From Clitoria ternatea (taxonomy: Eukaryota > Streptophyta > Magnoliopsida > Fabales > Fabaceae): a stretch of 64,000 nt of DNA. This document shows, in pieces, positions 32,019-44,402 of this stretch (its first letter is position 1; every line of letters starts with the position of its first letter). Position numbers and translations under genes: made by a program. Under the pieces are notes generated by a model. It saw only the letters and a program-made list of their open reading frames with translations. It had not been told where the DNA came from and did not search any database. Location of the stretch: NCBI GenBank assembly GCA_037962975.1, contig CM075670.1:87857501-87921500 (forward strand), given 5' to 3'.

Positions 32019-34927
32019 TGACAGGGCCCGTAAGCGCACGGGTTATGTCGCGTAATATAAAAGATTATCGTTCTCCATAGGGACTATTTTCAAAGTACCA
32101 GCATATTGAAATTTAATTATCCACACAATTGATTTTTAATGTTTTTGTAAAATAAAACAAATTAAAAATAAATTTAGAAACAAAATTTACTTGACACTTA
32201 AAAATCAGAGTTGAGAGTATCTTGGGATTTCGGGGGATCAAGACTCTATTTTATGTTAATGAATTTTAACTTTTCATAAATAAGAATCAAATTAAGTTTT
32301 CCAAGGCGAATTTTCCTTAAGCTAATTAATATGTTCCTCTTGGAATCCTATTAATGTACCTAACCTATGGAAAGCGTTGCTTAATCCTTAGAAAAGGCCC
32401 ATTATCGTTTTGTGAAAATCCATTTTTAAAATTTCCCAAAAGATTTTGATTACTTTCACGGTTTTACCGAGGTCACAAAAAGTATTTCAAAAACTTAGGC
32501 TTAGTTCAAAAACTTTCCAGTAACAATAAATCTCTCGATTCTATTAATTACTTAAACTTACTAATATACCCGCAAGTATACAGTTTTATCACTTAGGTTC
32601 TTGTTAGGAATTACTAAGAGCATTGAGCATTTTTTTGAACTAAATGGAAAACAGAAATTTATTTAATTCCAAGTCAAAATAACATTATCATAAAATATTA
32701 TCATACCCCCTTCATCCCAAGATAATTAATTTAGTTACTCATGAAATAATTCAAATTCATATATATAATGGAAAAATAAAACATACAAGACATGGTAAAA
32801 ATAAAGACTTATGGGTTTCTCCAAAAGCTCAGAATAATTTTACCACTGTATTTTCTTGTTGCTATTTTCCTCCACCAATTACAAATTGGAATACTCACTT
32901 TTACAATTCACAACTCTTAAATAAAAGAAAGAAAAAGAAAATAAAAGAGAATTGGGACAGAAAAATAAAAAGAAAGAAAACGAAAGAAAGGAAATGGAAC
33001 GAAGAAAGAAATAAAGAAAAGAAAGAAAAGAGGAACGGAAACAGAAACGAAAGAGAGAAAGGAAAGAAAAGAAAATGAAAAGGAACGGAAAACAAAAGAG
33101 AAAGAAAGGAAATAAAGTACAAATGAAAGGGAATTTTATACTAAGAGTCACGCTGTTAAGTAATGTCGTCCGTCCCTTGGCTTCAGACCTCCCCTCTATT
33201 TATAGAGGTCTTGGACGTTAACAATCGGTGGCAAGTGGGGCTTCTCCTTTTGTCTTGTAGTCAACCGCCCCACTAGATCAGTATTGGATACAGCCTGGAT
33301 GGAGTTGGTAGGAACAGCTTGCACCTAAACAGCTATAGGGAACGGCGGCTAGTGGGTTTCTCCTTTGTCTTGTTGTCAGCCACCCCCCATAAGTTAAGGA
33401 TCTACTTGGATAGTGGAAATCCAAGTCAGCATGGGCAATCGGTGGAATTATGGGTCAGTTTTCTCCTTCTGACTCGGATTTAGTGGATCGGTCAATATCT
33501 ACCAATAGTGGGAAACAATCCGAGTGGAAAAGGTGCCTTTTGTACACAAGACCGAGTGAAAGCTTTGCTCGGTGTTGCTTTGCTGGATATTATGGAGAGG
33601 AGCTGGACAGTGTTGTTGCTGGACGGTGTTGAGAGGATAGAGTCGGTGTGAGTGGATGTGAAGAGAGCTGGACGAGCAAAGCAACTCTGATTGAAACATT
33701 CAATCGAAAACCGATTAAGGAACCGATTGAAACATTCATTCAGAACCGATTGAAAAGTGATTCATTCAGAACTAATTAAAAAATGGCTCGAGACCGATTG
33801 AAGGATGACTCGAAATTGACTGAAGAGGGACTCAGAACCGACTGAAAAGTGGCTCACTCAGCACATGTTCATGCCCTCCTTCTTTCTCATGTGACTGATA
33901 CACTCAGACATATTCATTCGGACACATTCACTCAAAAGTCTGACTTGCTTCTCACTCGGAATTGCCTCAACCGTCAATCAGCCCATTCGGTTGTTTTCAC
34001 TCAGGAGTCAGATATACCTTTCACTCAGAAATTTAAACTTGAAAGACTCTGGAATCTGGCTGATAGAAGTTCTTCCCATGTCCGAGCCTTGCTTTGCTCG
34101 GAAATGTAACTTTCTGCCCCAACTCACTCGGTAGTCTTCCCTGGAGACATCTCACTCGGGCTTTGTGTGAAACTTTGAGAGTTTTCCCGAGTCTGATTCA
34201 TTCCCGGTCGGATCTTTCCTTACTTGAAGAGACATTTTTTCGAAACACTACTCGGAAAGGACCTGTTCCACTTGAGAATGCCATCTTCTCCGAATGACAC
34301 CACTTGGAGACCTCCTTATTCAACAGTTTATTCATTCTGTGTCTTCTTCTGCTCGGACAATGGTCCACTCAGAGACAGTTTTTGCCTAGAAAAACACTTG
34401 TTCCCCAATCAGACGTGCTTCAGTCAGTATTCTCTCACTCGGATTAGTTGCAGTCGGGGGGCTTCCACTCGGATTCACCTCCAACTGAGACTTATTCCTT
34501 TTCAGCATTGAACCTCCAACAGGGTCAGGCATTTATCACTCGGAATGGCTTTGACAGGGAACCTTCCACATGGATTCACCTCTAACAGTGAAGTATTCCA
34601 CTCGGTAACGCTCCATTCTGAGTCATTTCACTCGGATTTGATCATTTCTGAGTCATTATACTCGGATTTCATCATTCTGAGTCAGAATTCAACATAAAAG
34701 AGAGTTCTGTCCACTTTGGGCTTGTTCTTCTTGTTTCTTTATCATTTTATGGTCGTTTTTCTCTTGTTATTGACCCTTTATTACCTTAATTTCTGCAAAA
34801 TAACATACCCAAGTAGAATATAGTGGAAAGAAAGCAAAAATCACAATAAATAAAGGAAATACAGTGGATAATGATTAAAATCCTAAGCAAACTAGATCTA
34901 ATTTATTGTGTTATAAAGCACTTATCA
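32019..34927 (-). mobile_element. Solo LTR of a third LTR-retrotransposon family
   Basis: 2909 bp with ends TGATAAGTGC (34927) and GCCCTGTCA (32019) in minus orientation and a perfect target duplication ACCCT at 32014-32018 and 34928-34932. No internal region, primer site or coding sequence, so it is a solo LTR left by LTR-LTR recombination. It contains a TATA box (33194-33206), a purine-rich stretch (32920-33110) and, at 33480-34680, ctcgg/gattga repeats similar to those of the Ogre-2 LTR. The end sequences resemble large Ty3 (Athila-like) LTRs, but I am not sure of the lineage. Confidence 0.88.
33194..33206 (-). promoter_or_regulatory. TATA box of the solo LTR
   Basis: Minus strand reads CTCTATAAATAGA, a strong plant TATA box, followed downstream by the purine/pyrimidine-biased leader-like stretch. 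Confidence 0.6.
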
Positions 34928-35004
34928 ACCCTCAGGAAAAAGGTTTAGAGAATTTGAGGCCATTTGTTCTCTTGAGCTGTTAAACTTGATCTACCAAGAG
35001 TCAA

Positions 35005-35016
35005 GCTCTGATACCA
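35005..35016 (-). other. Primer-binding site of SIRE-1 (initiator tRNA-Met)
   Basis: Element sense TGGTATCAGAGC, two bases after the LTR end TTGAATAACA. It is complementary to the 3' end of plant initiator methionine tRNA, the usual copia primer. Confidence 0.95.
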
Positions 35017-35844
35017 CTTGTTATTCAAGTGGCCTCAATACTCAAGAGGGGGGAGGGGGCCGTGAATTGAGTGTTTAAAAAATTTAACTTGGAATACCGT
35101 TGAACTTGGTTCTTTATGCAATCTTAATGAGATATGCAAAAATTCTCAAGCAGCAATAATCAAATGCACAATAATTTGTTTGATTTGAGATAAAGAGCTT
35201 CTTTGAGAATAGTGAGACTTAACAGAGAAATGAGAATCAAGAGAGAATAATGGTTTGGTAATTTTATCAAACAGTTGGTGTGCAGGTAGTTTAGTAACTT
35301 CTTATGAACACAATTAATTCAAGCAATCAACTCAGGCAATTTAACAAAGAGTTGGTATGCATATATAAGTAAAGAGTTCAAGGTAAGAAGAAATGCAAAC
35401 CAATTTAACGAGTTCCACCAATCCAGTGTACGTCTCACCTTTAAGCAACCCACTTGAAGGATTCCACTATTCAGGATTTGAGATACAAGCTTTGAGCAAT
35501 TCTCTCCTAGTGTCCCATACTCAAGAACCCAATCTCACAAGCAAAGGGCAACCCACCCAGTCTCACAATCTCTTAATATCCCAAAGGTTGAACCCCAACC
35601 TTTGTAACCACTCAACCTAGAGTTAACTTTGGTGCTTGGTGTTTATGTTTACAAGCAATATACTCTCTCAATAGAGTGGATAAGCAAATGAAGAGCTCTC
35701 ACTGTTTCTAACTTTCAACAAGAGAGGATATACAAGTTCTAAGCTCAAGGATTCAGAATATACAAAGAAAATGAACTCACTAAGCACAAATGTAAGTAAA
35801 AATTGATTGCCTCTTGTTGTGTGTTGTTGTGCTTGAGTTGGGGA

Positions 35845-35858
35845 TCCATTTATAGAGC
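35845..35858 (-). promoter_or_regulatory. TATA box of SIRE-1 5' LTR
   Basis: Element sense CTCTATAAATGGAT, identical to the 3' LTR copy, downstream of the palindrome cluster. Confidence 0.65.
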
Positions 35859-35973
35859 TTTGAAGGTCCTCCTAGCCGTTGCAAATGAGTTCTAGGTTGT
35901 CCCTTCATGTATTGGGTGTTTGGATCTCAGTTTCCCACTCAAAAGTGTCTTTTTAATGGTGTTTCCCATTACT

Positions 35974-36219
35974 TGAATCGATTCATACCTTTTCGAATCA
36001 ATTCAAGACATTCTGACTTGGGCATTTTGGGCTTCTAGGAGCGTGTGAATCGATTCACGCTTTGGTGAATCGATTCAGGGTGTTCTGTTTTGAATTCCTG
36101 GGCTGTCGGCTTCGTGTGAATCAATTCAGGCTGTTGTGAATCGATTCAGGGTGTTCTGTTTTTATATTTTTGGGACTTTCAGGCCTTTGAATCGATTCAT
36201 GCGTATGTGAATCGATTCA
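35974..36219. repeat. TGAATCGATTCA palindrome cluster, SIRE-1 5' LTR
   Basis: Eight to nine copies, collinear with the cluster in the 3' LTR; some copies differ by one base (for example TCGAATCAATTCA near 35995). Confidence 0.9.
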
Positions 36220-36488
36220 AGCAATGTTGTTTGTTGTTTTTCCATGTTTTTTGATGTTTCCTTGATGCATTTTGAGTCATGGTTCCTTTACTTGATCTTC
36301 ATGCATAGTTTTCTTGATTCTTTGATCATATGGGAGCATGTTCTTCATGATTCCTTGAATCTTTGATTTGAGTACATCAATTAAATTCTTTGATTTGTTC
36401 ATTTCACTTGTTTTTGATCCATGAATGATACTCTTCCTGTTCTTGTGTACTTGTCATTATCAAAATCTATCTACAACATGCAAATACA

Positions 36489-38010
36489 ACCATTTCCAAT
36501 TATCTTTATTCTTAACTTGGTAAACCCCATAAGCAATAGGCCGAATATGGTTGTTGGCATCCTGTCTTACAATAATCAACAATTTCCCCCTATAGTATCC
36601 TTTCAAAAAAACACCTATCAAGCCTCACCAGTGGTCTTTTACACTCTACAAATCCATCTCTACACCCCTTTAAACAGATGTATAACCTACTAAACACTGG
36701 GGGGCCTTCAAGGTGTGGCTCATACTCCATCTTCACTGTTGACCCTAGGTTTCTCTTTAATAGTTCCCTGTAATAGTCTCATAACATGGCGAACTACTGC
36801 TTTTCACTTCCTTTAATCACTTTTCTGGACCTTTTCATTGACTTGTAAATCATCTTATCCTCTAGCTTCACTTTGTACCTTTCCCTAAACAATTCATATA
36901 CCCCTGAATGTGTAATATTACAGTGCCTCCTCATATACCTCACCAACTTCCCTGTAATCCATTGCTGGTCACATGCTGAATTTTTGAAAACCCTCATACA
37001 TGTATGATGGTCATTGAAGGTTTTGATCTGATATGACTACCTAATTGGGTTCAGACTACAAAAAATTTCCCAACCACAATGCTTGTCCTTGTACCTTGCC
37101 CTGGCTCTGACCTTGTCATTCTTCACCCATATAAACTCCCTACCTAGATGTACATTATAATCTTTAACTACATGTTTAAAGATAGTAAGTGAAGAGAACT
37201 CCATTTCACACTTAAGCACTACATGGCCAAAGGTAGTTGTCTTATTGTATTGAGGATAGATCTCTCTTTCCTCATCCTCATCATCTGAACCTTAAGGGGT
37301 CTTCAACTCCTCTGAAGCCCATGATTCATCAAAGCCTTCATCAACGCCTTTACCACTCAACCTATTTCCAACTATATCCTCATTATCAGTATCACTGTCA
37401 AATATGGTAGGAATAGCTGACTTCCTATTCTCCTGAACCTTTCTTTTCTATTTCTTCTTGCTACAATCCTCATCCTCATCCTCTAAACCTTCAACACTGG
37501 TCTCATATCCCCCTCTAACATCTTCTTCACTGATCCTAGAGCTACCTTCAACATCCTCTTCCCTACTCTTAGCACTAACACCCTCATTTTCATCATCCAC
37601 CCAAACCATCACCTTCACCTTATCAGCTTCAATAGGGTTCCCCTTATCTACATCCATCATTATTGTGTCATCAACTGGATGTTAAAAATATACCTCCATT
37701 ACATTCTGGTTATCATTGGCATATCTAACCATGTCCAATATATCAGAGTCCCCCTCCAACACATTCAACCCTTCATTCATCTCAAATCTGGGGTCATACC
37801 AATAGATCTTCTCTATCCTAAAGTAGCCACGATTTTTAGCGAACCTAATGAAGGAAAAGAAGACTAGATAATAAAGGTCCAACTTCTCTTACTCTTCCAC
37901 TTTACCCCCTTTATAGCCTTTTTTTCCATGACCATCAATCACAAACCTACCTCCAATATAAAGCCTGATCCGAATATCCTACCCCAAATTAACAACAAAA
38001 TCAAGTTTAT
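36489..38010 (-). pseudogene. Mutator-like transposase, N-terminal half (split by SIRE-1)
   Basis: From about 38010 leftwards: a PB1-like N-terminal domain found in plant MULE transposases (GYFRIEKIYWYDPRFEMNEG and LNVLEGDSDILDMVRYANDN, 37682-37882), an acidic Glu/Asp/Ser-rich linker (37448-37660), the MuDR domain (KCEMEFSSLTIFKHVVKDYN, WVKNDKVRARARYKDKHCGW, 37037-37219), then the segment before the catalytic domain (QQWITGKLVRYMRRHCN, 36794-36997). Near 36500 the frame reads KNKDNWKW and is cut by SIRE-1; it resumes at 8773 as FLELLHADIG. Several stops show decay. Confidence 0.85.
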
Positions 38011-39250
38011 TATGTTGTTACCCTAAACCCTGAACAGATTAGAGTGCTCCCTAAATAGATTAGAAAAAACATAAAAAACTAAATAGATTGGATTTGGATG
38101 GTGTACAAGGGCCTGCCATTCAACTCCATTTCACACTAAATAGATTGGGCTTGGATGGAAAACAAGGGAACCTCATCCTTTACAAATGAACACTAAAGAA
38201 AAGGAAGTCAACCCTAAACACTAAACAAAACAACTAAACATAGCACTAACAAAATAACTAACACATAAACATTAACATCTTCATTAACACTAACAGAAGC
38301 ATGACAGTAGATAGAAGCATAACAATAACAGGCATAATAATAAACATAAAATAGAGGCATAATAAAAAACACATGTTCAAAAAATAAAACAACTCAAACA
38401 ACTTTAAACCCTAAGCAACAGAACTATCTTCATTAACAAATACCATAGCAACTCGAACAAATCAATACATGTTTGAAAAATAAAACATCTCAAACAACTT
38501 TAAACCCTAGGCAACAGAACCACCTTCGTTAACAGATACCACAACAACTCAAACAAATCAATAAATGTTCAAAAAATATTTTCGCATAACATTTTTGAAC
38601 TTAACAAACTAAACAACCCACGAAACATGTTTGAACTCAATAAAAGGCACAAAACCCTAACATTATAAAAAACCTTAACATCATAAAAAAACATAATGGT
38701 TTAGGATTTAATAACCTTAACACTATTTCCCAACGCTTATGACAAAAATTTAACACAATAGAAAAGACAAAACTGTAACACGATCCCTCAGAAGGTCGAT
38801 GAATTAGGGCTTGGGGTTTTACTTTACGTGAGACACTTAGGAAGATTGGGGAAATTAGGGTATTAGGATTCGAGAGAGAATTCAGAGAATTAGGGGATTA
38901 GGGTTCGCTAACAAGAGAGAAAGCAATATGTCCCTATGTCTCTATCTGTCGTTTACTGTGACCAAACAAAATGACGACGTTCTACTAAAGCTAAACAACA
39001 TCGTTTTGATTCTATGACGCGTCAAATGGGAACAACATCGTTTGATGCTTACATGGATGTCCCAGTTGGCACTTAACGATCCATGTCACCTACTTCCAAC
39101 AGACATTTGGTATCTGTTAATGGCAAGGACCTAAGTGTCCGACGATGATGGACGTGGGGGATCAAAGAGACCAACTAACTAAACAGAGGACCTAAGTGTC
39201 CGACCGTAACAGGGACAGGGACCAACTGGGGTATTTTGTCATTATTTTGT
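38011..39250 (-). other. MULE 5' non-coding region and candidate terminus
   Basis: No gene. It includes an imperfect direct duplication of about 95 bp (38370-38590, with aactttaaaccctaagcaac) and near 39115-39246 a block with two copies of cctaagtgtccgac and the sequence 'gggaccaactggggtattttgtc'. Read on the minus strand this begins gacaaaataccccagttggt, like many plant MULE terminal inverted repeats. The matching far end was not found in the window. Confidence 0.4.
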
Positions 39251-42200
39251 TAATATCTATTCATAATTATATATATATATATATGAAAATCCCAGAAAAT
39301 GTAATTTCACCTTTAAAATATTAACCGCATCGAAATTACTATTATTATTAGTTTACTATATTTATTTAATCCTTTTTAACTTATTACTTATTTTAATCAT
39401 TAAATTCATTTATAAAGTATTAAACTCGCATAGTTAATTATTTACGGTTGTCGACGTGATACGTAAAATAAACTAAAATAAATCATAATTAAGCGTGAAA
39501 TTGGTAGGAATGCTCGTAACGTGTGATTTCTTCAACATATCTTTAGCAGGGCTTCTGGGAGGATAGCAGGATGCCATAAACTCTGGCAGAATGTATAGGA
39601 TGGAGGAACTTATCAAAAATTATAAAAAATTAAATAAAATGTATAATTAATTACAAACCAAAATAAAAATATAACCAGGCCTGCGGTAACTTCTTATAAA
39701 CTATAAATCGAGGTGGCAAGACTTCCGAAACTCAGGGAGGGGCTGGCAGAGCTCATAATCTTTGACGCACGACTCAAAAACTTACAAAAACATATAAATA
39801 CACCCAAGAACATAAACAAAATTTGCTGGCAGTGGCAAAAAATAATGAAACTATCAGTAAAGTTAGCAGAATTCAACAAAAAATGGTAGGGACACTGCCG
39901 AGGGCCGTATATATAATTTAGATAAATTAAAAATGAGTTTGAGTGAAGAAAAACTCTCCTTACCTTATGGTATGGTCACATTTTTTTTAGAGAGAAAAAG
40001 GAACCAAATTCCAAAAATTCACCTATCGCTAATTACTTCACGCTAATCATTCCCGATCGTTCCCGGAACCTAGAAAACTTGACATAAAAAGACCAAAGAT
40101 GAGGGAATAAGTCATGACCAAAAAAGGGGAAGAGGAACAATCATTGCAATTACTAAAATTTAAAGGAGAAAATCAAATGGAAGAAGAAATTAGAATTAAA
40201 ACGAAGAAGAAAAATTCTCTGATCATTTACCGGTTATAAGGAGGTGGCCACGACCTTAAGGAGGAGGTGGTGTAGAGGCTGGAAATGATGATGGAAGCCT
40301 TCAATAAAGCTTCTCAGTGGAGGATAGAGGCCAAACGATGGTTGTTTTGGAGGGTGGTAGTCACGGTTGGTGATGGAAATTGGAAGGAAATGGTGGATTT
40401 AAGAGGTGGTGATGGCCATGGAGGGTGAGGTCGTGAGGAAGAGGAGATGATGATGGGGTTAGGGTGGCTATTGGTAGCGTGTTGGTGGTTAAGAGAGGAG
40501 AGTTTTAGTTGTTGTTTTAAGAAGAGAATAGGCAAATGGTGTTTGGTGCTGAGAGAGAGAATGATGAAAGGTGAAGTGAAGAATTATGAAGTTTAATAGA
40601 GGAAGTGGTAAATTTATTAAAGAGGGTAAATAGCCTGTGAGGCTAGGTAGGGGAGTGATGTGTCAGATGGTGGTGTAGTGTGTTGGTGCTAGAAAACGGT
40701 GGCCGAAAAAATTGCTTAATGTGTAAGGAACCGAGGGATGCCTTGGTTTTTGGTAACTGGAAATTAAAATAGTTTTTAATAAATCTATACTAAGTCCTAG
40801 GATGAGAATTAGGAAAAACTCTCAACATAAAAGTTATAGGTCTCTGTTTTTTCTTCAAGATGGTATATGCCATGCAAAAATCTAGTAACCAACGCGAGAG
40901 TTATACCTGAACCAAGGAAAAGTGCTCCTGGAGCTTTTGAATTCTTTAGGGCTGAAAAGATTAATTTACTGGAACCAGGGCTTTGGGAATTGAGCTCTGA
41001 GCTCTTCATGAAAGTTGTAGGATTTTCTTATATAAAACCATAGAGAAAGAACAAAGTGGTTTCAACATCGTATGAAGGAGATATGTGTATTTTACTAAAA
41101 CTGGGTAGTGTTGTTACAAATCTAGAATAACCTTGAAACTATTGAATTAACTGCACTGATTGAGAAAGAATTAGATTTCGAGTTCTTCATAAGAATTGTA
41201 AAGGGATTTGATATGAGAATTGTGAAATTAGAACAAACTAATTTTGAGCTCGTATGAGGAAGAGATGATTTTTCGGATAAACTAGTGTGATTTAACGATA
41301 TTAACAAACAAGTTTCAGGGTACGAATTTTTGATTTCTCAAATTGGGGATGATTAGTTTTGAATCAACATTCGAGGCTAGAAGTAGAGATTGTTAGGTTT
41401 TTCATAATGAAGAAACTAAGATAAGAATCGCTTGATTTTGACTTTGTATGTAAAAGTTATGCCTGAAACACTGAAGGTCCCAGGCTGAATCTGAGGGTTT
41501 CGATTTAATTAATTGTTTTCTCAAGAAATAAGGTCGATAGGGCCCGAATTAGGATTAGATCCCTTCAGGAGAAGTGTTTAGATTCTCCAAACGGTTCATT
41601 AAGGATTGACCATGCTGAAATCAAATATCCGAAAATGCTTGCAGGATCAAACGTGGGAGGTACCTGAGGCACGGGTTGGGCCTACCAGACCGAATCTATT
41701 TTTCTCGATTTACTACAAGGTTGCCCTATCAAGACTTCTTTCTCTATGGGATCACTAGTCTCCAGTCGAATCGTCGATACCTAACCATTTACTGGTTCCG
41801 AAGTTAAATTCGAGAACCTAATAATATTTTATTATTAAATATATTTATCAAATAAATAATTATTAATTAAATAAAATATCATTATTATATATACATATAT
41901 ATTCAAAATTAATTAATTAATTATTAATTAAATATTAAAATTAAATATTATTATACTATTATTAATTATTATTAAATAATTAAATATTATTATCATGAAA
42001 ATATTATAAATATTATTAACTAATTACTACTTAACCAAACATGATTATTAACATCGAATATTGTCAACATTATTGTTATTATTATTTAATCATATTGTAT
42101 TACTCTCATTGTTATTGGGTACTTACCTATACTCATTCTTTCTCGTCTCAATTTTTCCTTCACCATCATCATCACACATTCTCATTCTCTTCACAACCCT

Positions 42201-42409
42201 TATATTTCCTGAACTTGGTTTCTCATTACTCATACTCTCTTAAGATCCCTACATCTCACACTAATACCTCGATTTGGTTCATCTCTCATCATTTTCTTGT
42301 ACTAAGGACAACTCAAAGAGTAGGTCAAAGCCTCATGCTTTCCATAGAAAGCTCAATAGGGCACCCTTAGGGTTTTTGAGGGTCTGAGATCCTACTCTAA
42401 AACCTAGGT
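39251..42409. other. Non-coding, probably decayed retroelement DNA
   Basis: No supported gene. Sequence such as 'cttcatgaaagttgtagg' and repeated 'cgtatgaaggagatatg'-like phrases recur here and near 46200, as in LTR regions of Ty3 elements. A minus-strand start TGTAACAACC at 42416 could be an LTR edge, and a leader-like CT-rich segment lies at 40300-40610. Boundaries could not be fixed. An AT-only stretch spans about 41820-42060. Confidence 0.3.
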
Positions 42410-44388
42410 TGTTACACTAAATATTAAAGAGAATTGATTAATTAATTCAGTAAAGGAGACTAAAGTTGAACATATGTGATTCTGTGTTGTTTGAATAACT
42501 ATCTCATTTTGGTTCTAATGGTCAAACGTGGCCTAGTTGAGCTACCCATAGGTTAGGTAGGACCTAGTGGTGAGGTGAGGAGCTACGCAGTGCTCAATGG
42601 ACCATGTAGGGTTCACAAATGATCTGATAAGACCCCCAACTGGCGGCTGATCTATTTTTAGTATCTGGATACTAGCGAGTCTAATTTAACCCTGTATAAG
42701 GGTCAGTGTTGCATTGTCTATTTGATAATATGAAACATGATATGCATGTTTTGCTATATACAACCTAAGTGACATGTGATGTTATAAATATCTAAGTTAT
42801 TAAAGATGAATTGATATGTGTGTGCGTGTGAACATTGTTATTGGTAGACTAGGTGGCTTGAAATGTTTAAAATTGTAATTGATGTGATTAATGATTGGAC
42901 AATTGCATGGTATTGAGTTTCTTGAGTGGAAAGTGTAGTGGTGATTAAATATGCTTACATGTGTTGTACTGGAATTATAAGAAGTTAGAAAATAATGATG
43001 AAGGTGGAATGAATAGGAGGAATATATAGGAGTATGGGGCATTAAGGTTAATGTTATGCCTTTTTCAATTTAAGTTTCTATATTAATTAATATGCCCGAC
43101 ACTCTCCCCTTTTTATTGTTGATTTATTTAAGTAACTAATGACAAAAATATCACGGACATCGTGGAGGTGAGCACCAAATGAGTCCGAGATGCCAAGGAA
43201 TGATGGGTGGATTTGTATTGCTTATAATAATATAAATTATGAGTAATTTGTTAAATATTTATGTTTTGGATAGCTTATGGTGTGTATATACTATTTTGGA
43301 TGACATGGGGCCATTGTCTCTTTTTGAATTGCGTGATTATATGCAGGTGCTGTTATGTGTGTGTGTGTTATGCAGATAGATGGCGTGAAGGCAAGTAGAT
43401 AATGATGAGGAATTATATATGTGATGTCTAGGTATTGTGAAGATGGAATAAAATGACACTAAGCCAATATATGGGTGAAACTGTATGTTATAGGCATGAT
43501 ATGCTTGATACAGTTGATGACAATATTGCTATTGTATTGATTGAGAATTGTTTATGGTATTCAGAGTCCCCAGAAGGTACCAATAGGTCCCTAGGCATAT
43601 TTATGACTTGTGTGTGAAGTGAAATTGCCAATTGAATGAGGATGGATAAGCCTTTAATAATGGAATAGAGAGAAAATAAGATAAATGCATTTTTTTGCAT
43701 AACCCCGCGATATGAAAGAATTTTTTAGTACGGATTGTGCCAACGATTTTGAAATAAGTCCTAGATAGTACCCATAAAGTTTCGTAGCATTCAAAGTTAA
43801 AACGGGTAAATTTGGGGATACGAGAGTTGGCCCGGAGGCCATAATCTATAGAATTACTACATCTATACTAATGGTAATCAATTATAGAATTCTGGTAATC
43901 GATTACCAGCTTGTTATTGAAACTGCGTCTGACCTAGGCCAAATTAGCTCTTGCATTCTTCACAAAAGTCATAAATAATTAAGTTACAGACATTTCCATT
44001 TTGATTCACCTCAAACAGAAGTCTGTAGCTCAAGTTATGCCTAAAATACTACAAAGTGTTAATGCTAAAAATTGTATGCATAACAGTTTTATATTTTCAT
44101 GAATTGGATAATCTTAGGGGCATAATTGGCCTTTGACCCCTGCATAACATTTTTAGATCATTGAATTGTGGAGGTGTACTAATTGGATTCACCTCAATCG
44201 AAGTTTTATAGCTCTTATTAGATGTAAAATACTAAACGATATGCAAGAAAAGTGCATCCTAAAAATTTTTAAAAAACTTCTTCTTGTTGTTCTTTGAATT
44301 TTTGTGTGCTACATTATTTAAAATAAAATCTACTAAATTGATGTTAAAACCTCTAATTTAAATTAAGTAAATGCGGAAGGATGTCACA
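42410..44388 (+). repeat. Candidate LTR of a decayed Ty3-like element
   Basis: Starts TGTTACACTA and ends GGATGTCACA, followed after three bases by a methionine-tRNA-type primer site at 44392. About 1.98 kb. No second copy or target duplication was found, so the left boundary is uncertain. It contains one isolated palindrome GGTAATCGATTACC (near 43891). Confidence 0.35.
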
Positions 44389-44391
44389 AGG

Positions 44392-44402
44392 TGGTATCAG
44401 AG
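44392..44402 (+). other. Primer-binding-site-like sequence
   Basis: TGGTATCAGAG on the plus strand, a match to the initiator tRNA-Met primer site of copia and many Ty3 elements, immediately after a TGTCACA LTR-like end. Confidence 0.5.

Larger units (their letters stand above)
30389..34963 (-). pseudogene. SIRE-1 gag, interrupted by a solo LTR
   Basis: Starts at ATG 34963 (MASNSLNLFPEGG), is cut after about 12 codons by the solo LTR (32019-34927), and resumes at 32013 (RPPAFNGEGY, then SIDLKVWNAIENGPFVP). The capsid-like part contains KSAKDIWDTL and QKRFTLIINHLITLGKTYTN. The first zinc knuckle CFECRRKGHFKTNC is intact; the second, WNYCGFKGHNASNC, has Trp in place of its first Cys. A long Lys/Glu/Leu coiled coil lies between them. 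Stops occur inside WDTL-ITHEG and after RKV (TGG to TAG). The gag stop TAA at 30389 is at the same codon as in SIRE-2. Confidence 0.88.
8774..36488 (-). mobile_element. SIRE-type Ty1/copia retrotransposon (SIRE-1) with two nested insertions
   Basis: Complete by structure: 3' LTR 8774-10240, polypurine tract, ORF3, pol, gag, primer site and 5' LTR 35019-36488, flanked by ACCAT at 8769-8773 and 36489-36493. Gene order gag-PR-IN-RT-RH-ORF3 and the C-rich LTR end fit the SIRE lineage of copia. Subtracting Ogre-2 (14.96 kb) and the solo LTR (2.9 kb) leaves roughly 9.8 kb, a normal size. Its LTRs differ visibly by several percent in the first few hundred bases, so the insertion is not recent. Confidence 0.93.
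35019..36488 (-). repeat. 5' LTR of SIRE-1
   Basis: 1470 bp, starts TGTATTTGCATG at 36488, ends TTGAATAACA at 35019. TATA box (CTCTATAAATGG) at 35845-35858. Compared with the 3' LTR it shows frequent single-base differences, mostly transitions. Confidence 0.93.

Noticed and set aside
37448..37685. Ser-rich plus-strand open frame opposite the acidic linker of the MULE
   Set aside because: It is the antisense shadow of the Glu/Asp/Ser-rich MULE linker.
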